Below, piece by piece: positions 9,703 through 21,143 of a DNA stretch of 64,000 nucleotides. Numbering within the stretch: the first letter of the stretch is position 1; every line of letters begins with the position of its first letter. The DNA is taken from the NCBI GenBank assembly GCA_940337035.1, contig CALNHX010001067.1, positions 1-64,000 of the forward strand, in the 5' to 3' direction. Origin of the DNA: Agriotes lineatus. Its lineage: Eukaryota; Arthropoda; Insecta; Coleoptera; Elateridae. The notes beneath the pieces were generated by a model that worked only from the letters and a program-made list of their open reading frames with translations, was not told the origin of the DNA and did not search any database. The translations under genes and the position numbers were made by a program.

Positions 9703-11694
9703 TTATATGTTTTAATGCTCAGAGTGTAGTGGCACCTCTCGATGAACTTGTACACTTTGTGGATTGTCGTAAGCCATCGGTGCTTTGCCTAACAGAAACT
9801 CATTTAACAAATAATATTGAGGACTTTGAAACTAGCATAGACGGTTATAGTGTTATAAGAGTGGATTTAGAAAGTAGAACTACGGGTGGAGTCGTTTGTT
9901 ATGTGAAGCATGATATCCAGTATGAAGTCGTTAGTTTAGAATGGGTAAGAGGACGGAACTACTGGATTTTACCTATTAAATTTAAAAATGAAGGTGAAAC
10001 ATTGATTTTAGTGTGTGTTTATCACTCGCCAAGTGCATCGCATGGGAACTTTTTAAGGTACTTTGAGTTAATGTGTGAGGAAATTATTTTGGAGCATTCT
10101 GATAAACTAGTAATTGTTGGTGATTTTAATCTAGATTGGAACTCTGAGTTATACTATCCTGTCAATTTAAAGAAGTGTGTGAACGATTTAGGACTCACAA
10201 ATGGTTGAAGATTGGACACACATTTTACAAAACAATTATTAATCTAGTTATAACAAACTGCAGTGACTTAAAAGTGCAATTTATAGATGAACCTAAGATA
10301 TCATACCATAGAACACTCATGATTATTGGTGGTGATAGTCAATTCAAAATGAAAAGTATTGTGAAGGGTAGAATTAATAGGCATGAATGTCAGGAAAAGT
10401 TGAAAAATCTTACCGTAAACTATCGATCAAAGAATGTATCTGAAAAATTTGATGAATTTTTTAATAAGATGTCAATAATACTGCATGAAGTTACACCGAA
10501 AAGAGAAATTGTGATCAAAATTACAAATTCATGGTTTAATAAAGACATATACGATTGTATAAAAAGAAGAAATATTGCATACAAAAAATTTGTATTTACT
10601 GGATTGGAAATAGATTGGAAAAATTACAAAAAAGAAAGAAATTATACGGTAAGGGCTATACAAATTCAAAAGTGCAAGACCTATGAAAGAAAAATAGATG
10701 AATGCAAAAATTACTCCAAACGAATGTGGAAAACATTAAAGTCGCTGTTTTCACAGAAAAATACAGAAGAATATTTAAGTATACAATTTGAGGATAACAT
10801 TGTAAAAGGTGAAAAAGATATAACCGAAAACTTCAATAAGTATTTTATTGACAGTGTTAATGATATAATTTCTAGTATTACACCAACTAACGTGACTTAT
10901 GGGATGCCTGATGTAGCCAGTGTGATGTCTGAATTCACATTACTAAACTAAACTAATCTGAAAACGGTTCTGAATAGCCTGAAAAGTAAAAACAGTCCTG
11001 ATGGAATCAGTGTGAAGTTCTTATGTGACTATTTTGATGAGTTATCAGATGTATTGTTACATTTGATAAATTCCTCGCTGGAGAGTGGAGTGTTTCCTCG
11101 GGGGCTCAAGACTTCGTTAATTATACCTATACGGAAGATAGCTCGCAATACCAAGTATAATGAATTTAGACCTATAAACCTACTGCCTGCAGTGGAAAAA
11201 GTAATTGAGCGGATTGTTTATATGGAGTTATCAATTTTTTAAAAAGAAAACAACATCTTGTGTGAACATCAGTCAGGTTTTCAGGAGGGATATAGTTGCG
11301 AAACGGCTCTTCAGTGTATATTACATAATTGGAAGGTGAGCATAGAAAAAAATGAAATGGTTGGAGTGGTCTTTCTAGACTTAAAAAGAGCTTTCGAGAC
11401 AGTCGACAGAAAAATTTTAATTGAAAAACTGTTTAAGTATGGACTGAGAGGTACTGTTATTGCCTGGATGACTTGTTATCTAAGTGAAAGAAGGCAAAAA
11501 GTGAAGGGCGGTGAAGAAATATCTTTAGAACTTGACATAAACGTTGGCATACTGCAGGAGAGCATATTGAGTCCTTTATTATTTATGCTGTATGTCAATG
11601 ACGTTGCTGCATGCATGGAGTTCTGCAATTTCCATCTTTTTGCAGATGATACAGTGATATATTATTCAGGTGAAAATCGTACGACACTCATTAA
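9703..11694 (+). pseudogene. LINE copy A ORF2, endonuclease and RT N-part
   Basis: The APE-type endonuclease shows LCLTETHL, VYHSPS and VIVGDFNLDWNS; the usual SDH motif is SYH (at KISYHRTLM), so a catalytic Asp is lost. RT blocks follow: RPINLLPAVEKVIERIVY, HQSGFQEGYSCETAL, VVFLDLKRAFETVDR, and HLFADDTVIYYSG with its catalytic DD. There is a frameshift near 10200, an in-frame stop at 10949-10951 and another break near 11242. The frame is cut by the hAT at 11695 and picks up again at about 14090. Confidence 0.82.
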
Positions 11695-13806
11695 TAGAGA
11701 CCGGATTTATAATTTTTTACATGTTTTATTTGCCGAGCTAGATGCAGCTGGTGAATTAAAACTATCCGTTTTTCTTCAAAAGAAAACTAAATACCAAGTT
11801 TTATTTCGCATATAACTTAATATTTTGACTTTTTATCGCATAAAAAAATATTGTCCATATAATTGCAAATAACCGCATATTTAATCAATATTTTCGCTAA
11901 ATTCTCCATCTGTAGTGAAAAAAACATGCATATTTTTTTTTCGTTGCCAATACGGTTTTGGTTGAGCGAAACATTTTGTCCAAGTACTGAGTCAAACCAC
12001 CTGACCTGACCATCGATCTACATGGCGCTCTAAGTATGTCGACCGCTTGATTTTCTCAGTAGCACTGCACCCTGACTTGCGAATAAATTAGAAGCGGCTC
12101 TAGCTACAAATCGAGTTCTTTTACATAAATTTAAAGAAAGTGATTTGTTGTTAAACTTCCTAATTATGCCAAAAGTGGGGTCATCTAGAGCGGATTTACT
12201 GAGAAAGTGGATTAAAGTCTCCAATCATCTAACTACTGATGGAAAAGTCGTCTTCTGCAACGCCTGCTCAAAACAATTTTACTATTAGAAAAGCAATTTT
12301 TAAATGTTGGTCATTTTAGGTTACGTCAAATCAAAAATATCAGATTGACCAGCATTTATCGACACAGCTTCATAGGGGTCAGAGAAGAAATCGTTTGGAA
12401 AACTTCACCAGGCTTTCATTTCTACGCTAGCCAGTAACTCACAGCAAGCTGGTGAATTGGGAAATGAGTTTTTCTTCGATCTATGTAATACTATGGCTCA
12501 ATCGAATATACCGTGGTACAAATTAGAACAACCGGCCTTTCGGACATTTTTGGAAAAATATTGTAATCGGCACATCCCAAATGAATCGACGCTGCGCAAA
12601 AATTATTTAAGTAAATGTTACCACGAGCGCCTTAATACTATAAAAGAGAAAATTGGGAACAACAGCATTTATTTTGTGGTGGATGAAACTACAGACGCAT
12701 GTGGGCGTTATATTGCAAACATACTCGTTGGAGTATTAAGTGACACAGAACCACCAGTGTCTTACCTCCTTCACACTGCAGCGTTGGAAAAAAAAACAAT
12801 CATTCAACTATTGCTCGTTTTGTCAACGATAGTTTGGTTCTTTTGTATTCGCCAAATCCAGTTAAATCTGAAAACATCAAGTTAATGCTCTCTGATGCTG
12901 CAGCCTACATGCTTAAAGCAGGACAAGCTCTCCAAGTATTTTATCCAAATTTAATTCAGTTTACTTGTATGGCTCACGCGTTGAACAGATTAGCTGAATT
13001 GATACGTTTGGAATACCCCGCTGTCAACAACTTGATCAACAATGGCAAAAAAGCCATTCAAAAATTGTTTTCTTGATTTTGGAGATGAATCGGCAGCTCT
13101 TACAAATTGCAAAGAATGTTTTTCGAATAAGATTGTTCCTCAACAATTGGCTTTTATTAAAACGCATTTTTCAGAATTATCATCAACAATAGAGGAGCTG
13201 GAAACCTCTCAGATGTTCTTAACTGACGCTCTGAAAATAACCGAAAATGTTGCAAACAAATTAAAATTGGTTCCTGGCGCTATAGGCAATAAAATGATAA
13301 CCAAACTTGAAAATGTTTTGCGTCGAAATCCGGGGTATCAAAAAATGAAAAACATTTGTGCGGTTTTGCGGGGAATCGCCGTCGAGAATATTGAAATGAA
13401 CCCCACAGAAATATCTTTAATGAAATATGCTCCTATCACGTCATGTGACGTGGAGCGATGTTTTTCTATGTATAAAAATATTCTTTCAGACAAGCGTCAC
13501 AATTTTACAGTTGACAATATCAACAAACTTCTTGTCATTTATTGCAATTCAATTTAGTGTTAAATAAAATATTTATTTTAGTATACTATACTATAACTAG
13601 AATGTTAATAAATCACTAATATCTACGCATATGAAAAAAATATTTAAAATGTGGAAAATAAATAAAATTTTTGTTTCAGCATATTTTTTTTATTTACTCG
13701 CATATATTACTACATTTGAACATTTTCACAGCATATATTGATACTTTTTAAGCGCATAAAAAAAACTTATATTGCGGTTTGTTACTGCATATAAATCCGG
13801 TCTCTA
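11695..13806 (+). mobile_element. hAT element inside LINE copy A
   Basis: The ends are perfect 17-bp inverted repeats (TAGAGACCGGATTTATA) with an exact 8-bp duplication CTCATTAA (11687-11694 and 13807-13814). The 2112-bp interior encodes a degraded + strand transposase. It lies immediately after the FADD block of the LINE RT, so it is younger than the LINE. Confidence 0.95.
12166..13557 (+). pseudogene. hAT transposase, CGGBP1-like N-terminus
   Basis: The N-terminus MPKVGSSRADLLRKWI..GKVVFCNACSK resembles the BED-like DNA-binding part of CGGBP1-type hAT proteins. Next come DLCNTMAQSNIPWYKL, YFVVDETTDACGRY (with the catalytic Asp region), LMLSDAAAYMLKAG and the C-terminal ITSCDVERCFSMYKNI (hAT dimerisation block). 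Stops at about 12286 and frame changes near 12830 and 13060 inactivate it. It is the same family as the - strand transposase at 18305-19803, with parallel motifs LSDAAPYMLKAGQNL and FDLCDALISANIPL. Confidence 0.88.
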
Positions 13807-13814
13807 CTCATTAA

Positions 13815-14089
13815 TGACCAATAGAAAAATTAGTTCACGAGCCGTATCCAAGACAACAAAAAAATTTCTTGGAAATTTTGTAGGTAGACATTACTTCTTT
13901 TTAGGGTTTGTGTCGTTACGATTTTCTTACCGAATCTGCATTCGAGCATTAATTCATATCCGGAAATTATTTTTCGTGCACTCAACAACGTCCTAATTTG
14001 CCCTCGCGTAATACGACGTTGTTGAAACGCACTCAAAAAAATTTCCGGAAAGAATTAATGCTCTTATGAGATTATATGTGAAAATTTAT
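13815..14089. repeat. ~275-bp insert in LINE copy A with foldback core
   Basis: The LINE RT frame is absent between the hAT duplication and about 14090. The insert holds a 120-bp foldback at 13944-14063: GAGCATTAATTC...CCGGAAATT pairs with AATTTCCGG...GAATTAATGCTC, and an inner CAACAACGTC/GACGTTGTTG pair continues the stem. It is likely a small foldback/MITE element; I could not define a duplication at its ends. Confidence 0.7.
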
Positions 14090-14740
14090 TGATGTAGTAA
14101 ACGTTATAAATCAAGAATTGACAAGTGTTGGTAAATGGTTGTCAGCAAATTGAATGTGTCCAAAACTAAATTTATGATGTTGGGAAATAGGTCATTATAT
14201 AAAATCTACAAAGAGTCTAATGCAAGAATGGTGGAACAAATTAAGTATTTGGGAATAATGGTGGATAGGGACTTAAAATTTAATTATCATGCTGACTACA
14301 TCTGTAAGAAAATATCCAAGAAATTAGGAGTGTTGGCTTGTGTAGGAAAATATCTTTCTGCGTACTCGCGATTACCTGTATACAATTCAATCGTGAGACC
14401 GCACTTTTTCTATTGTGGGACAATTTGTTTAGTGAAGGGGAATTGAACAGACTGCAGGTGCTACAGAATAGATGTATGAGGGTTATTTTGAAATGTGACA
14501 GATTTACTAGAATCAAGGATATGTTACGTGAATTAAGGTGGTTAAATGTAAGGCAACTGGGTAAATATCAAGCAATGATATTCATATATAAAATAATAAA
14601 AAAAGAAGTGCCAAATTATCTTCACAACATATTAATCTTGTGTAGTGATATACATGAACATGAAACACGAAACAGAGAAAACTTTTACTTGAGGACTCAA
14701 AAAAAAGTGTATTTGTATTAATTCAATTTTTCATATGGGT
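14090..14740 (+). pseudogene. LINE copy A ORF2, RT C-terminal part
   Basis: The frame resumes with DVVNVINQELTSVGKWLSAN, then KLNVSKTKFMMLGN, IKYLGIMVDRDLKFNYHADY and NRLQVLQNRCMRVILKCDR, the thumb and C-terminal segment of CR1-like RTs. A break near 14400-14440 separates two frames. After the stop the 3' UTR leads to the (ACTT)n tail. The junction with the N-part contains both the hAT (11695-13806) and an unassigned ~275-bp insert. Confidence 0.8.
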
Positions 14741-14924
14741 CAAATAGAATATAATAACTTAAGTGCCAGTATTAAAAAAGCGAAAAGTGTTGCAATATTT
14801 AAGTGAAATCTAAAAGACTTTTATTTGTTAAGCGAAGACTAGTCATTGTTAGACGTTGTTGGTGTTGTATAGTGGTTGTTATTAGCAAGTTGCTAAATAA
14901 AGAATTACTTACTTACTTACTTAA

Positions 14925-15260
14925 AATCCAGCATCCAAGACTTTATTAAAATTAATTTCATGCCATTGTAAGAAAGGATGCGGCAGAGCATGTGACTGCA
15001 GGAAAATTGGGATGAAGTGCTCTATTCTGTGTAGATTCTATATTGGTCAATCATGCGAAAATGCACCAGAAGTTCAAATCGAGAGTGGGGACGAAGATGA
15101 GGACATTTCATCAATGGAAGTCCCGAGTCTCAGGAGCAATGACTTCGAAGATAACATTGAGGATAAAGACTCTTATGGAGACGTCAATATCTACCGACCG
15201 GGGCCTTCAAAAATTAAAAAAAATATATATTATATAATCGCAAACATGAAACATCACTAA
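14925..15260 (+). pseudogene. PIN/XPG-like relic gene, part 3 (CXC tail)
   Basis: After the LINE the frame resumes as KLISCHCKKGCGRACDCRKI then GMKCSILCRFYIGQSCENA. This is a CXC (tesmin/TSO1-like) cysteine-rich motif, as normally found at the end of the family represented by parts 1 and 2. It is followed by an acidic tail (ESGDEDEDISSME) and a stop at 15260. Part 3 lies 6.7 kb from part 2 only because of the LINE with its nested hAT. Confidence 0.7.
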
Positions 15261-15599
15261 ACTGGAGCATCTGTGGATTAGGCCTACTGAGATACCACAA
15301 TAAACAAAAGCGCCATTAACTCTACCTCATGGTGGTGTGGAAATGAGTTTACTTTACGTTTATCAAATTATTATAACTACGTAACGAATAGCCAGAAATA
15401 ATACAAGAAAAATAAGAAATTACACTATTTTTTGGAGAAATGTTCATCTTTCCACCGCTGTAACTCCTTTCATACTAGACTTACAAAAAATAGTTATATA
15501 CAAAAAATGTCAAGAATCTTGTCTTCTTTAACTTTGAATTAGACTTTCTTGGCGTAGCATCAACCGTTGTGAAGTCATTTGGAAAAAGCACCTTTAATC

Positions 15600-15938
15600 C
15601 AAGATTGCTGCTCGTGCGGCGCCCTTCCAAGGTCGACTAAACAACATATATAAAAATCGTTTATACTCCACCTTTTGTAAGGCAAAAATCCCTACTGACT
15701 GGACTATATTCTGTGACAATTGTAGTCTATCTAACTCTATTGTTAAATAAATAGGTATAATAAGGTACCACAGAAATAAAAATAAGATATTATTGTTTTG
15801 TAGACAGTATTTAAGGTTGTAACATTAAGAAATTTACTTAGTTTGTTCATAACTCTTTTTAACTATTTTTTACAAACATAGTCTGCACGTTCACTAAATC
15901 TTAATTCTCTGTTCTCAATAACTCCTAAGTATTTGTTA
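15600..15938 (-). pseudogene. CR1-like LINE relic, RT C-terminal part
   Basis: Read on the - strand the frame gives SNKYLGVIENRELRFSERAD then YVCKK, and after frame breaks TVYKTIISYFYFCGTLLY and RLQLSQNIVQSV. These are the KYLGV..DYVCKK..VYKTII..RLQ blocks of CR1-like RT C-termini (compare YLGVVIDDRLKF in copy C). The frame is continuous with 20469-20555 once the hAT at 15947-20460 is removed. Confidence 0.6.
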
Positions 15939-16224
15939 CTACTGACCAAGGCAAGGAATAATATGCACTTGAACATGTAGAAATATGCGCATATATATGC
16001 ATTAAAAATAGCCAAAATATGCACCAAATATGCATAATCTCTTTTGAAATATACAGTGTTTCCTCGAATTCTGTATTTAAAACAACAGTTTTGGCCAACG
16101 GCTTAGTTTATTTTTACAAAAATACACAAAATATAAATATAAACTAATCTTAACTTATTCTTAATTGTTTATTTAAACTTGTAAAACAGTTTTCTAATTT
16201 TAATCTTTATTTTTTATCGAACTA

Positions 16225-18293
16225 CAGTACAACTTCGCTAATCCGGACAGAAAAAATTTTCCTCCTGTCCGGATTTGCGAATTTTACGGATTACGGAAAT
16301 ATTAAAAAAAATACACAAATAAAGCAAGAAATATGTTTTTAATGAATTCTAACTGTTTTTATAAACAAATAACAAAACTATATTCATACAGAATAATTTT
16401 TCTTAAAATAAACACTAAATTTTGCTGCTTCGCGTTTTCAAAAAATTGCGTACTGGCCTTTCCTTTCAATCTTCTTAATAAAAGAACATCTTGCATTGGA
16501 ATGTTATTTTCTTCTGCCCATTAAATGCATTGAGAAAATGACCGAACAACATCGCTATGCTTGATTTTATTACAAGATTCGTCTACAAACTCACATTCAG
16601 ACTCGATAATATTATTCAACTCATTATCGTCAGCTTTTGAAGCCTCCAGAATTAAATCTTGATCCGTAAAATTTGTCATCTCCTCATTTTGCCCAGTTGC
16701 CCAATTAAAGACTTCCTCAGAACTAACTTGTGGACTAATAGAATTCAACATTTCCGTAATGGCGTTTAAATCTGTATTTGCAGATTCAGATTCCCACTCC
16801 TCTTCATCCCATTGTTCTTTTGGCCAGAGTGGCGTCCAACTTTTTCTGATATTTTTTTCTGTTATACTTTTCCATGATTCATGACAGCCTCCTTCAAATT
16901 GTAGCTTTTCAAAGTGTTTGTTAAATCATCGTCTTGAGATATTAAGTTCGCCAATAATTTTTTTCTGTACGCCACTTTAATATTTTGGATCAAATTTTGA
17001 TCCATTGGCTGTATTATCGCTGTGCAGTTGGGGAGTAAAAACATAACTTTGAAATTTGGATCAAAATTTAATACATCTTCTGCTGGGTGTGAGGGAGCGT
17101 TATCTATTAGAAGAAGCGCTTTTTGTGGTAAACCTTTCTCGTTCAAAAATTTTTTTACGTGCTTAATAAAACATTGTTTAAACCAGTCCATGAAAATTGT
17201 TTGGGTCATCCACCCTTTCCTGCTGGCTCTATACTCGACAGGAAGATCAATGTTTTTAAAACATCTGGGGTGGAGAGATTTGCCAAGAACAAGTAGTGGT
17301 AGCTTGTGGGTGCCTGCCGCATTTGAACAAGGCATAAATGTGATTCTATCCTTGGAAACTTTTCTGCCGGGAGCTGATTTTTCCTTTTCATGGACCCAAG
17401 TGGTAGTTGGTAAAGTTTTCCAAAATGCAGCACTTTCGTCAGCGTTATACACGTGGCTTTCTGATAAATCCATTTTGTTAACCAACTGTAGGAACTTCTT
17501 TTGGAATGGTGCCTCCGCACATGTATCACTAGACACTTTCTCCCACAAATTTTTAAAAATCGAATTCCATGCCTCTTTTTAAATTTATCGAACCAACCGG
17601 AACTTGCTAAAAAATCATATTTTCCAGTTATTTCTCTATAAAAAAATCTCGCTTTTTCACGTAAAATTTCCCATGAAATTGGTACATGAACGTTTCTCTG
17701 TTGTAAGAACCAAGTACACAAAGCCTTCTCCACCTTAGGATGATCACCTTGACGAATAACTTTTTTGGAACCTACATACAAGCCCTGTTTTAATTTTTCT
17801 AATTTGTACATAACTCATAAAATCATGCATACCTGGTCCTTGAAATGTAGTTGAAACAAACTGTCTAATTTTATTTTTCTTTTGTTTAATGCCATATATT
17901 GTTGATTTCGGCACTTTGAATATTTCGGCTGCAAAGCGAATACTTTTCCCACTCTCAAGAGAATCTAAAATTTTGCACTTCTCTTTAAGAGTAAGAGTTT
18001 TGTGGCCTCGCTTCATTTTAACTAAAAACTACAAATGTATGTACGTACTTTTACTAGCGTCAACAAACTGAGAATGGGGTCACGAAGAAACCGTAAACGC
18101 GAGGCATTTGATGTTTTAGTAGAAAATTAGGGGATTCCCTGAAGTTTATTGACGGTTGGGGCACGTAATTCACACGATTTTAAATGTGTCCGGATTATAG
18201 AGGTAAATGACACAAAACTGTCCGAATTGTAGTAAAGTCCGAATTACTGGAGTGTCCGAGTTAACGCATGTCCAGATTAGTGAAGTTGTACTG
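16225..18293 (-). mobile_element. Tigger/pogo element nested in hAT
   Basis: The inverted ends start CAGTACAACTTCGCTAATCC (left) and CAGTACAACTTCACTAATCT (right, inverted), flanked by TA (16223-16224 and 18294-18295). The copy is 2069 bp and nearly full length, with a single - strand transposase. It is the youngest of a three-layer stack: LINE, then hAT, then Tigger. Confidence 0.93.
16521..18016 (-). pseudogene. Tigger/jerky-type DDE transposase
   Basis: The N-terminus MKRGHKTLTLKEKCKILDSL with SIRFAAEIFKVPKSTIYGIK is a CENP-B/psq-type HTH. The second DNA-binding helix set is around KVEKALCTWFLQQRN. The DDE_1 core shows YNADESA, LLIDNAPSH and QPMDQ; I count 33 residues between the second and third Asp. 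The C-terminal acidic tail ends at 16521. Frameshifts near 17814, 17560 and 16862 break the frame, but all catalytic residues are preserved, so decay looks recent. Confidence 0.9.
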
Positions 18294-18304
18294 TATAACA
18301 ATTG

Positions 18305-19803
18305 ATATTTAAATGTTTTTCTAAATTAGCTGGAAGAAAAGGCTGCCTTTTGTCAGTTAAAATATTTTTATACACAGGAAAACTTCTCTCCACGTCAACT
18401 GACGTAATTGGAGCATTTTTTAGATTGCTAATAATCTCCGAATCTAAAGAAATTAAATCATTGTCAAATTTACCTTTTAAAATTTCACTAATTTGAGTAA
18501 GAGTCTTAAATCCTTCGTTTTTATTTAAGACTTCATGTAATTTTTCGTGCCAGTATCACTCTTAACCTCTTTAATTAAACTTTGGAATTTTAAATTTTTT
18601 TCGATTGATTCTATTAAAGGAACTTCTGCTGCTTGTAACTGTGTAAGAGTGGTACTAACAAAAGCATAATTAGCTTTAATAAATGTCAGTTGATGTGAAA
18701 GTTCTTTTTTTTCAACAAAAGCTTTGATTCTTTGATTGCGCTGGAGCTGTCATCGAAATCCAAAATTAATTCCTTGACATTATTAAAATTATTTGCATAA
18801 TACAGCGCTGCATCCAACCACGTGCCCCATCTCATAATGACTGGTTTTGGGGGTAAAGGAATACCTGTCAATTTTTCTTTAAACATCTGTACTCTTAAGT
18901 GGTGCCTTAACAAAAAATTGTTTCACGTTATTAATTAAATTAACTAAAGGAAATTCGTCTCGAATTTTTTCGGCAACTCTGTTTACCCCATGTGCCAGAT
19001 AAATAGTATGTATTAAATTTGCATAGAATATTTTCAAGTTTTGTCCTGCTTTTAACATATATGGAGCTGCATCAGAAAGCATTAAAATGATTTTTTGGGT
19101 GGGAACCGCTTCCAGTAGAAAAAAGTTTGATAAATTTTCGCTTACAAATCTAGCAACTGTAACACTGTTAGTCTTTTCGAGTTCTTTTGAATTAATTTTT
19201 CACAATTTAAAGCTCCAATAATTAAATTTGCAATATATCGCCCGCAGCTATCGGTAGTCTCATCAACAGAAAAATATATGTAATTACTTCCAATTATATC
19301 TCGAATCGAAGTGATGGTTGTGACTTAAATTTTATCTACATATTTTTTTCTTAAGTACTTTGATCGGGCACATGTTTATTGGTGTATTTTTCCAAAAATA
19401 ATTTAAAACTCAGATGTAATAACTTTGTAAGAGGTATGTTAGCGCTAATTAATGCATCACATAAATCAAAATTAAATTCTTCTTGAAGATTCAGCTTTGA
19501 TGATGTAGCAAAAGATTTCCATAGGGGCAATTGCAGTTTAGTCCGTTTACAGTTGGCTTGATGCGAAGCCGTCTTTGTGTGTTGAATCACTTGAAATTTT
19601 TTATCAGATGCAATCTGTAGCAATAAAACCTTACTTAGATTATTTTTAACATCTACGGGGTAGGTATGACCAAAAAAATATGCAGGTGCTATTAGTACTC
19701 ACCACTTTACTGCAGGCTTTGCAAGAAATTTCTTTGTTGTTTAAAACAAGTTCGGGAAAATCCTTGATCCATAAATGAACTAAAGAGCTGTCTTTCGGCA
19801 TTT
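18305..19803 (-). pseudogene. hAT transposase, CGGBP1-like
   Basis: The start at 19803 (MPKDSSLVHLWIKDFPELVL, then KEISCKACSK) is the BED-like DNA-binding N-terminus. Further on are EEFNFDLCDALISANIPL, MLSDAAPYMLKAGQNLKIF, GVNRVAEKIRDEF and PVIMRWGTWLDAALYYANN. The MRWGTW block is the conserved RW motif of this hAT group. Several stops and frame changes (near 19700, 19350, 18900, 18690) show it is dead. The Tigger inserted beyond its 3' side. Confidence 0.85.
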
Positions 19804-20468
19804 TTACTTGCACCACGTGGAATTCGCAGACTGAATTTAAAATTAGTTGAACGCTTAAGTCACTGTTCAGTGTTCACAATGAAGTTCAACTCGAAGGAAA
19901 ATTGGACTACATAACTGCTTCGTGAAACTCGAAACTTAAACTAATAGCAACAACCCATAACAAGAAGATCTGCCCTTCAGAGTTCTCACAAGAATGTAAC
20001 AAAGGTATTAGTCATTTCCTAGAAAGTCGTTAAGTGATTTATCCTGATTTAAACCTATTCATGTAAAATGTCATTTAAGACATTTTTTAGAAGCTTAGAA
20101 CTACCCTAACTCCTTACAATTTCAAACAAAAGAAAATTTAAAACTTCTTAGAATTTATTTGTACATATTTATTTAGGGTTAAAAATTTGTGTTTTAGAGA
20201 AAATAAAGGCAAAGAAAAAATTATCTGTAAAAATGTATGCACAAATAATCGCACAATCTTCTTAAAATGAAATGCATTTTTTATTTTAGAGCAAATATGG
20301 TCTTGATAAAGTTTTATGCACAAGGTCCTGAAATATGCAAAATATGCAAAAATTAATTGGCTTAATTACACTCGATTTACATAGATACACGCAGATCCAA
20401 AAGCTCAGATCTGACATATTATTAGTTTAGAACATACATTTGCATAAAATCACTGCCTTGCTACTGAC

Positions 20469-20555
20469 TAATTCACTTCCTTGATTGTCCACTAATACTT
20501 GAAGATTTTGCTCATTGCATATTTCCAGCACCTTCTTTTTTCCAATCGCCATATA
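20469..20555 (-). pseudogene. CR1-like LINE relic, upstream scrap
   Basis: On the - strand this reads MAIGKKKVLEICNEQNLQVL then DNQGSELVSS and joins, across the hAT duplication CTACTGAC, to SNKYLGVIE at 15938. It is therefore the other side of the LINE relic split by the 4.5-kb hAT. 20556-21007 holds nothing further that I recognise. Confidence 0.55.
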
Positions 20556-21007
20556 CCTACTTTTGTTAAATATTTGTGTGGTGAGGCGTTTTAACGAATT
20601 TGTGACAATTTATTTTGCTAATTTCAAAAATTACGGTTTAATCTAAGTAGGTAGATCTTCCTGAAATTTTGTATAGTGCCATAATTTCTCATTCTGAACA
20701 ACTTTTCTTAGTACAATTTTGCCATATCATGAACAGAAAAAGTAGTTTACCTGAAAAGAAAATAGTTTTCACTTAACTGTCAAGGCCGACTTGTTTTTCG
20801 AAAACTGAAAATATTCTTAAAATTCTCTTCAGACCAAGAAGGTCCACAATCTTAAAATAAATTCGAAAATTTTTAGTCCATCGTATCTCTTATAACATCA
20901 ATCCTGGGATACATTGTATATAAGAAATTAAGTTTTTATTTAGTTATTGCATTTTTGTATTTTTTCAAGTAACAGTTCATTAAAATATCGTAATTATTGC
21001 TTTTCAG

Positions 21008-21090
21008 ACTTAGCAGAAGTGATGTCAGTGACGCAAGCCCCACCGGCGCCCGGACCACCTAAGAAAACCGACGATAAATCGTTCTTTGAT
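21008..21090 (+). CDS. Sbf: Sbf penultimate exon, PH domain middle
   Basis: After a TTTTCAG acceptor the frame gives (D)LAEVMSVTQAPPAPGPP and KKTDDKSFFD, matching the middle of the Sbf/MTMR13 PH domain with its Pro-rich loop. The exon is 83 nt (2 + 27 codons) and ends in phase 0 at FFD before GTAAGT. The intron to the next exon is only 53 nt, in sharp contrast with the preceding 17 kb. Confidence 0.88.
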
Positions 21091-21143
21091 GTAAGTGCCC
21101 ATTTCTGAAAATGCTCATCCAATATAGCTCGCTCTCTTTTTAG

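Larger units (their letters stand above)
8231..14924 (+). mobile_element. CR1-like LINE (copy A) with nested hAT
   Basis: A full two-ORF non-LTR retrotransposon: 5' UTR (8231-8529), ORF1 with an N-terminal Cys-rich finger and CCHC knuckles, and ORF2 with AP endonuclease and reverse transcriptase. The 3' end carries an (ACTT)n tail at 14907-14922. The sequence without its 2.1-kb hAT and the ~0.27-kb insert after it is about 4.3 kb. The clade is judged CR1/L2-like from RT motifs; exact clade is uncertain. A short duplication (AAT) may flank it. It interrupts the PIN/CXC relic. Confidence 0.8.
15947..20460 (-). mobile_element. hAT element carrying a nested Tigger
   Basis: The ends CAAGGCAAGG.. 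(left) and CAAGGCAGTG.. (right, inverted) are flanked by an exact 8-bp duplication CTACTGAC (15939-15946 and 20461-20468). Without the nested Tigger (16225-18293) the element is about 2.4 kb, a normal hAT length. ATATGCA-type words cluster inside both ends. Transposase is on the - strand. Confidence 0.92.
3879..21007 (+). other. Sbf: 17.1-kb Sbf intron filled with transposons
   Basis: The intron is bounded by GTATGTAAG at 3879 and TTTTCAG ending at 21007, in matching phase (1 base carried). It holds the mariner relic, tandem repeat, PIN/CXC relic gene, two LINE copies, three hAT-type elements and a Tigger described below. Recognised transposon coding here includes both strands relative to Sbf. 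The stretches 3879-4254, 6031-6746, 15261-15600 and 20556-21007 hold nothing further I can name. Confidence 0.85.

Noticed and set aside
17022..17582. 186-codon + strand frame
   Set aside because: Antisense to the Tigger transposase, with no independent motifs.
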